From positions 1-19,551 of the forward strand of contig JAQGHK010000481.1 in assembly GCA_028288875.1 (NCBI GenBank): DNA of 19,551 bases. The letters run 5' to 3'. A program made the position numbers and the translations under genes. How positions within the stretch are numbered: position 1 is the stretch's first letter; each line of letters opens with the position of its first letter. Source of the DNA: Phycisphaerales bacterium (GTDB lineage Bacteria; Planctomycetota; Phycisphaerae; Tepidisphaerales; Tepidisphaeraceae). This document shows positions 14,950 through 19,551 of the stretch, in pieces. The notes below the pieces were generated by a model. That model had not been told where the DNA came from and ran no database searches. It saw nothing but the letters and a program-made list of their open reading frames with translations.

Positions 14950-16133
14950 AAGTAAAAGTGAGCCCCGATACCGTAGTACCGCACGTGGTTGTCGTAGAAT
15001 TGCCCGTTCGGCGAATTGCCGTCGTAATACTCAAACATCAGCTGCAGGCGCTGGGTGAACCGCGTCGGGTCTTCGAGCTGAACGCCGGCGTGCACCGAGT
15101 AGGTGAAATCCCAGTTCGTCGTCTCACGATTCTGGAAATCAACGGCGGCCACCGGACGAATCCAGTTCGTGCCGAAGACCGTCGTCGGGCTGATCCATTC
15201 GACGCCGTACTCGACATTCCAAGGCCTGACGTCAGTCGGGGCCACATCAAACGCGTACCCGCCACCGCCGTAAACACGGAAGCCTTCCGGCAGGTCATAA
15301 CTGAGAATGAGGTTTGCCGTCTCGAAGCTGAAATTCTGGCGAACGTCGGCGGTGCTGCGCAGGATGTATTCGTCGCCAAGGTGCGTGCTCTGGTGATACA
15401 GCCGGGCCAGCAGGGAGAAATCGCCCTGCCGGGCAGCGTAATACGGCCCGATCATGTAGTCCGCATCAATCAGATCTTTAGACGCCGAATCCAGATCAAA
15501 GATGGCGAACAGGCCCGCCTGCACGCCGATTTCCCAGCGGAACCCGGAACTGTACGACTTTTTCAGGAACGCGATCGTTTCACCGTAGCCGACATACGCA
15601 GCCGTGTTCAGATGCGTCGAACCGCTGTCCTGATCGTACTTGCTATAGGACGCAAAAAAGTGCGGCCACTTCGGATCGGCCAAGAGCGGATCAAATGTTC
15701 GTCCCGCGCCCAGGAAGAGCACCAATGGCGACGGATCGGTCTGGATGGTTGTCAACGGCGACTTGTCGTCCTCCGCAGCCGGCGCGGTAGTGGACGCACT
15801 GCGCTGGGCCACCGAAGGCCCGATGTTCTCGATAGCATTTTGAGGCTGGACAGCCGGCGAGTCGTTCAGGCGAACGCCCTTCACGCCGGGCACGCTCGAG
15901 AGCACCTTCAAGGCCTGCGCCTTATCCGTGGCCGACAGGGAACCGCTGTTGAACGTGATGTAACCGTATTTGACGTTCAAGCCGTCGGTTTTCACCGACA
16001 GCTCGCGTTCGAGAACCGCCGCGGCGTAGCCGGCGATGAACGAATCATTCGGCGCGTCCGCCGCGTGCAGGCCGGCGGGTAACGACAAGGTCACAGCTGC
16101 GGCCGCTGTTGCGATAAAACGTCGAAAGGTCAT
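14946..16133 (-). CDS. DUF1207 outer-membrane beta-barrel protein with BON-like N-terminus
   Basis: Protein of 395 residues. Signal peptide about 1-24 (cut after LHA). Residues about 30-90 resemble a BON domain (VLERELSVKTDGLNVKYGYI, then KAQALKVLSSVPGVKGVRL). A Pro/Ala/Ser-rich linker follows, then a DUF1207-type barrel at about 137-395 with FRWEIGVQAGLFAIFDLDS, DLIDADYMIGP and LYHQSTHLGDE (245-255). The alternating aromatic strands and terminal YYGIGAHFYF ending in Phe fit an outer-membrane barrel recognised by BamA. Its function is unknown in the family. GGGG lies five bases before the ATG. It follows fumC on the same strand after 70 bases, which may be separate units. Confidence 0.85.
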   Translation of the reverse strand: MTFRRFIATAAAAVTLSLPAGLHAADAPNDSFIAGYAAAVLERELSVKTDGLNVKYGYITFNSGSLSATDKAQALKVLSSVPGVKGVRLNDSPAVQPQNAIENIGPSVAQRSASTTAPAAEDDKSPLTTIQTDPSPLVLFLGAGRTFDPLLADPKWPHFFASYSKYDQDSGSTHLNTAAYVGYGETIAFLKKSYSSGFRWEIGVQAGLFAIFDLDSASKDLIDADYMIGPYYAARQGDFSLLARLYHQSTHLGDEYILRSTADVRQNFSFETANLILSYDLPEGFRVYGGGGYAFDVAPTDVRPWNVEYGVEWISPTTVFGTNWIRPVAAVDFQNRETTNWDFTYSVHAGVQLEDPTRFTQRLQLMFEYYDGNSPNGQFYDNHVRYYGIGAHFYF

Positions 16134-16203
16134 AGAAGCCCCAGCTTAAACCGCCGAACGCCCGCACACCAATCGCCACTGCGCGATGCGACACCTTCGC
16201 CGA

Positions 16204-17652
16204 TCAGCCCGCCGATTCTTCGGTGTCCGGCCGGGTCATGGCGTCAAAGTTTAGCAGCCGTGTGAGCGTCGCGTCATCCATCAGTTCCAGTTCGCGGACG
16301 ATCTGCCGGATCGTCTTGTTCTCTTTCATCGCCCGCTTGGCCACTTGGGCGGCGTTGTCGTAGCCGATCTTGGGAGCCAACGACGTAATGTTCATCAAAC
16401 TTTGCTCGACCAGGTCGGCGCAACGCTGTTCATTGACTTTCAGCCCTAGCAGAAGCTTGTCGACGAATACATTACTGACGTTACCCAGCAGCGTTGTGGA
16501 TTCGATGAAGGCATCGATCAGCACCGGCATGGCTACGTTCAGTTCGAACAAGCTGCCGACACCGCCCAAGCCGGCCGTGGTGACGACGGCATCGTTGCCG
16601 ATGACGCGACAGGCAACCTGGATCATGCTCTCACAGATGACCGGATTCTCCTTGCCCGGCATGATGCTGCTACCCGGCTGAATCGCCGGCAGCACCAGCT
16701 CGCCGATTCCACACCGGGGACCGCTGCCAAGCAGGCGAATGTCACTGGCGATCTTGCTCAGGCTGACGGCGATCGTCTTGAGCTGGCCGTGCGCTTCGAC
16801 AAAGGCGTCTTTGGTCGACTGCGCTTCAACGTGATCTACGGCCTCGCGGAAATGCGGCGCGTTTTTATGGCCGGCGTACACGCGGGCGGTCAGCGTCTCG
16901 CAGACGCGCCGGGCGAAATCCGGGTGCGTGTTGATGCCTGTGCCGACGGCCGTACCGCCGATTGGCATATTGTGGTGCAGTGCGGTGCTGGCCATCTTCG
17001 CCCGGGCGACGGCCAGGTGAACTTGACGCGTGAAGCCGGCGAAAACCTGGCCCATGCGGATCGGCGTTGCATCCATCAGGTGCGTGCGGCCAACCTTCAC
17101 GATCGCGTCCCACTCAGTCGCCTTCTTCCCGAGTTCCGTCTCAAGACGGTGCAGCGCGACGGCCATGCGCTCCACGCCCGCCACTGCGGCGATACACATC
17201 GCCGTGGGGAACGTGTCGTTACTGCTCTGGCCCATGTTGACGTGGTCATTCGGATGAATCGCCCCATCCGCCACCTTCGCACCATGGCCGAAGCCGAGCG
17301 CAGCATTAGCGAGGTTCGCGATCACCTCGTTGGCATTCATGTTGGTGCTGGTGCCCGAACCGGTCTGATAGACATCGACGGGGAACTCACGGTCGTGCTT
17401 GCCTTGGGCCACCAGATCAGCCGCGGCCACGATGGCGTCGGCCCGCTTGGCATCAAGCTTGCCGAGGTCTTTATTGGCGATCGCGCAGGCACTTTTCAAC
17501 TGGCCGAAGGCATGAATCACGTCGGCGGCGACCGGGCGCATAGCGATCGGGAAGTTTTCCACGGCCCGGGCGGTCGTCGCTCCATAAAGCGCGTCGACCG
17601 GAACCTGCATCTCGCCCATCGAATCTTTTTCAGTCCGCGTTTTGCCCGACAT
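16204..17652 (-). CDS. fumC: Class II fumarate hydratase
   Basis: Fumarase C of 482 residues, slightly longer than the E. coli enzyme at about 467. It interconverts fumarate and malate in the citric acid cycle and needs no iron-sulfur cluster. It begins RTEKDSMGEMQVPVDALYGA, the usual class II N-terminus. Catalytic elements are GRTHLMDATP with His191 (188-197), SGSGTSTNMN near 98-105 and the lyase signature GSSIMPGKEN (327-336). GIGELVLPAIQPGSS supports fumarase over aspartase and argininosuccinate lyase. In the signature the residue before Asn is Glu where E. coli has Val. GAGG lies five bases before the ATG. It is divergent from the phosphatase gene. The 5' leader contains a small GCCCG/CGGGC hairpin. 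Confidence 0.95.
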   Translation of the reverse strand: MSGKTRTEKDSMGEMQVPVDALYGATTARAVENFPIAMRPVAADVIHAFGQLKSACAIANKDLGKLDAKRADAIVAAADLVAQGKHDREFPVDVYQTGSGTSTNMNANEVIANLANAALGFGHGAKVADGAIHPNDHVNMGQSSNDTFPTAMCIAAVAGVERMAVALHRLETELGKKATEWDAIVKVGRTHLMDATPIRMGQVFAGFTRQVHLAVARAKMASTALHHNMPIGGTAVGTGINTHPDFARRVCETLTARVYAGHKNAPHFREAVDHVEAQSTKDAFVEAHGQLKTIAVSLSKIASDIRLLGSGPRCGIGELVLPAIQPGSSIMPGKENPVICESMIQVACRVIGNDAVVTTAGLGGVGSLFELNVAMPVLIDAFIESTTLLGNVSNVFVDKLLLGLKVNEQRCADLVEQSLMNITSLAPKIGYDNAAQVAKRAMKENKTIRQIVRELELMDDATLTRLLNFDAMTRPDTEESAG

Positions 17653-17802
17653 CGCAGCCTCGCTTTGGGTTGAACTCTTCGCCCGCCGCCGGGCACGCCT
17701 ATTGCATTACCAGCCTCTGCCGTGCGACACAACCTCATCCAGCAAGATCGCCCTCGCGGCGGCATCCTCGCTTCTAAGCGGAGACCCGGCGACAATGGCG
17801 TC

Positions 17803-18720
17803 ATGGCCGAGTCCGATCATCTCGCCTGCCTTGAAGTCCGTGGCGGCAATGTTCCAGCCGATGTTGAACTGGCGGCGCCGGGCCTGTCGATTCATGTTCT
17901 CTCGCGCCCCTACGAAGATGCAGCCGGCGGCGGCGACGTGCACTACGTCAGTTCATGCGGCTCGGGCAGCATCACGCGCCTCATTGTCGCCGATGTCGCC
18001 GGGCACGGGGCCGATGTCGATGCCGTGGCCGGCGTACTGCAAAATCTGATGCGGCGGTACGTGAACCGGATCGACGCCCGCGAATTCGTGATGCAGATGA
18101 ACGACGAGTTCGTCGAGCTCACAGAGGCCGGCTGCTTTGCGACCGCCGTCGTCGCCACTTACTACGCACCGGACCGGCAGCTCAGCATCATCAACGCCGG
18201 CCACCCTCGGCCATTACTTTATCGTGCTGCCAGCCAGCAATGGACCTACCTGGACGACAACGCCGACGATGGTAATCAAATCGGCAATCTACCGCTGGGC
18301 ATTCTGGATCGAACCGATTACGCCTCGGTCAATGTGGAGTTATTCCCCGGCGACGCCGTGGTCTGCTATACCGATTCGCTTCCTGAATCCCGCGACGCCG
18401 ACGGCGAATTGCTCGGCTATGACCGCCTGCTGTCGCTTGCCCGCGAGCTTTCGCGTGGCCAGACCCTGAGCGAATGGGTCCGACAATGGCTGGACGCGAT
18501 TGATTCCATCTCACCTGGCAATCTTCATGGGGACGATCTGACGGTTCTGCTCCTTCGCCCAGACGGGACGGTCAGCAGGGGTACGCTCCCCGCCCGCATC
18601 GGCGGCCTGTGTAAGATTCTGGCCACCCCGTTTCGACCGGGGCACCCGATTCCCTGGCCGGAGAAAAGCTTGAAGCACCTCGGCGAAATCCTCCTGCCAT
18701 GGCGAGGCCGACCGCACTGA
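17803..18720 (+). CDS. SpoIIE/RsbU-type PP2C serine phosphatase
   Basis: Protein of 305 residues from the ATG at 17803. A GTG at 17722 would add 27 residues of low conservation, and neither start has a clear Shine-Dalgarno. It is a single PP2C-like SpoIIE domain. Metal-binding and core motifs are GGGDVHYV (42-49), ADVAGHG (63-69), NAGHPRPLLY, ELFPGDAVVCYTDSLPESRD and GDDLTVLLL. Such enzymes dephosphorylate anti-sigma-factor antagonists (STAS proteins) in partner-switching regulation. No sensor domain, response regulator, STAS or anti-sigma gene lies next to it, so its partners are elsewhere. It is divergent from fumC and converges on the MgtC-family gene with 18 bases between stops. Confidence 0.87.
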   Translation: MAESDHLACLEVRGGNVPADVELAAPGLSIHVLSRPYEDAAGGGDVHYVSSCGSGSITRLIVADVAGHGADVDAVAGVLQNLMRRYVNRIDAREFVMQMNDEFVELTEAGCFATAVVATYYAPDRQLSIINAGHPRPLLYRAASQQWTYLDDNADDGNQIGNLPLGILDRTDYASVNVELFPGDAVVCYTDSLPESRDADGELLGYDRLLSLARELSRGQTLSEWVRQWLDAIDSISPGNLHGDDLTVLLLRPDGTVSRGTLPARIGGLCKILATPFRPGHPIPWPEKSLKHLGEILLPWRGRPH

Positions 18721-18738
18721 TCGGGCTGAGCGGTTGTC

Positions 18739-19242
18739 TTAGCCGCCAACCTTTCCTATCAGCTTTGGAAGAACTGCCAGAACGATCAGCGCCAGGACCG
18801 TGCTAAGGACGGCGGTCACTTCCCGACCCATTCCGGCCGACATGCCGATGGCCGCGGTCATCCAGATGCCGGCCGCGGTCGTCAGGCCTTTGACTTCGTT
18901 GTCGCCCGGCGAGCCCGACTTATCTTCCTTCCCTCGGCTGTTATGAATGATGGCCCCCGCACCAAGGAATCCGATGCCGGCCACCAATCCCTGCAGGACA
19001 CGCGTCAGATCTCCTTGCGTCGCACCGGCCTGCTGCGGGACCAGCACAAACAGCGCTGCCCCTAAAGAAACGAGAATGTGCGTCCGCAGGCCCGCCGACT
19101 TACCCGAAGCCTCTCGCTCGTAGCCGAGCAAGCCGCCAAGAATGCCGGCCACCAGCAATCGAACGCACACCCGTGTCACGCCGGCGGCATCCGACAGGTC
19201 GGACAGTTCTTCTTTGATTGTATGAAGAATGGAATCAAGCAC
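18739..19242 (-). CDS. MgtC/SapB-family membrane protein
   Basis: Protein of 167 residues if started at GTG 19242. The open frame extends to 19344 but would then overlap cdsA by 65 bases, and the added residues are not MgtC-like. The MgtC/SapB domain is clear: VRLLVAGILGGLLGYERE, then KSAGLRTHILVSLGAALF (the AGLRTH motif), LVAGIGFLGAGAII (the GIGFLGAG motif) and GLTTAAGIWMTAAIGMSAG. Four to five hydrophobic helices are visible. It lacks the C-terminal ACT-like domain of some MgtC proteins. Family roles include survival under low magnesium and ATP-synthase modulation, not established here. It follows cdsA with a 37-base gap. Confidence 0.83.
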   Translation of the reverse strand: MLDSILHTIKEELSDLSDAAGVTRVCVRLLVAGILGGLLGYEREASGKSAGLRTHILVSLGAALFVLVPQQAGATQGDLTRVLQGLVAGIGFLGAGAIIHNSRGKEDKSGSPGDNEVKGLTTAAGIWMTAAIGMSAGMGREVTAVLSTVLALIVLAVLPKLIGKVGG

Positions 19243-19279
19243 GTGCGATATTAGCGCCCGAAAGCGTCGCAGGTTGGCA

Positions 19280-19551
19280 TTAAGCGGTGAAGGCGTATCG
19301 GACCACGTGAAAGAACACGGGTGCCGCAAAGGCGAGCGAATCAACGCGATCCATCATCCCGCCGTGGCCTTCAATGAGTTGGCCGTAGTCCTTCACGCCG
19401 GCGTCGCGCTTGATGGCGCTGGCCACTAGCCCGCCGAAGAAGCCCATGACGCAGATCAGCAGCGACAGCAGCCCGGCTTGCCAGGCGTGGAACGGCGTGA
19501 TCGGCGAGAGCGCCATGCCCAGCAGCCCGGCCGTCAGCACACCGCCGATCA
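19280..19551 (-). CDS. cdsA: Phosphatidate cytidylyltransferase, C-terminal part (5' end outside window)
   Basis: The frame is open from the window edge to the stop at 19280, giving about 90 C-terminal residues. It makes CDP-diacylglycerol from CTP and phosphatidate in the inner membrane, for phospholipid synthesis. The CDS signature is present: SAIKRDAGVKDYGQLIEGHGG followed by MMDRVDS, with the K-R-x4-K-D and HGG-x-x-DR-x-D residues all in place. Before it are two hydrophobic helices (AWQAGLLSLLICVMGFFGGLV), and after it a last helix ends RYAFTA. The N-terminal membrane helices lie outside the window. Start not seen. Confidence 0.94.
   Translation of the reverse strand, partial: IGGVLTAGLLGMALSPITPFHAWQAGLLSLLICVMGFFGGLVASAIKRDAGVKDYGQLIEGHGGMMDRVDSLAFAAPVFFHVVRYAFTA

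Noticed and set aside
14439..16082. A 547-codon plus-strand frame through the AEC gene and opposite the DUF1207 gene
   Set aside because: It overlaps the AEC gene in another frame and is antisense to the barrel protein. It is low-complexity Arg-rich and a compositional shadow.
18739..19344. A magnesium riboswitch or long leader for the MgtC-family gene
   Set aside because: The gene follows cdsA by only about 37 bases on the same strand, leaving no room for such a leader.
1..19551. CRISPR arrays, insertion sequences, integrases, toxin-antitoxin or defence genes
   Set aside because: I found no regularly spaced repeats, transposase motifs, terminal inverted repeats or small paired ORFs with such features.

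Overview
The window is G+C-rich bacterial chromosome, packed with genes on both strands. It contains housekeeping genes and a cell-surface secretion locus, and I see no phage, insertion sequence, integrase or CRISPR array. The mix of genes (Tad pilus locus, a DUF1207 outer-membrane barrel, BON-type periplasmic domains, signal-peptide lipoproteins and a CCA-less tRNA-Arg) points to a Gram-negative-type, two-membrane bacterium. A planctomycete (Phycisphaerae-like) is my best guess from protein style, but this is inference and not proven by any marker here.

Left part (1-4674): a truncated lepA (minus) is divergent from an AI-2E/PerM-family membrane protein (plus). That gene converges, with a 14-base overlap, on a coiled-coil lipoprotein with a BamE/SmpA-like C-terminus. 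Then, on the minus strand, come a tRNA-Arg(CCG) flanked by hairpins and a phosphomannomutase/phosphoglucomutase gene.

Centre (4857-13895): a Tad (tight adherence, Flp-type) pilus locus, all on the minus strand. Transcription order is prepilin peptidase (cpaA/tadV), a TadE-like pseudopilin, a strong intrinsic terminator, then cpaB, the secretin cpaC, cpaE/tadZ, the ATPase cpaF/tadA, tadB, tadC and a small lipoprotein. Almost every gene has a good Shine-Dalgarno and gaps are 11-74 bases. CpaA would process the pseudopilin, CpaF powers the TadB/TadC inner-membrane platform, CpaE localises the machine, CpaC forms the outer-membrane channel, and CpaB is the periplasmic partner. The last lipoprotein looks like a minimal CpaD-type component placed at the 3' end of the operon. 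No major Flp pilin gene is present in the window, so the fibre subunit must be elsewhere if the machine builds a pilus.

Right part (13993-19551): an AEC-family transporter (plus) meets a DUF1207 outer-membrane barrel protein (minus) with overlapping stop codons. Class II fumarase (minus) follows, divergent from a SpoIIE/RsbU-type serine phosphatase (plus). Last are an MgtC/SapB-family membrane protein and the 3' end of cdsA (both minus).

The most interesting items are the Tad locus with its CpaD-like terminal lipoprotein, a CpaE whose receiver acceptor and both P-loop lysines are replaced, the lone TadE-like pseudopilin without Flp, and a tRNA-Arg with an A-C mismatch in its T stem. No gap between genes exceeds about 300 bases; the largest (12632-12898) holds a terminator and a possible promoter.
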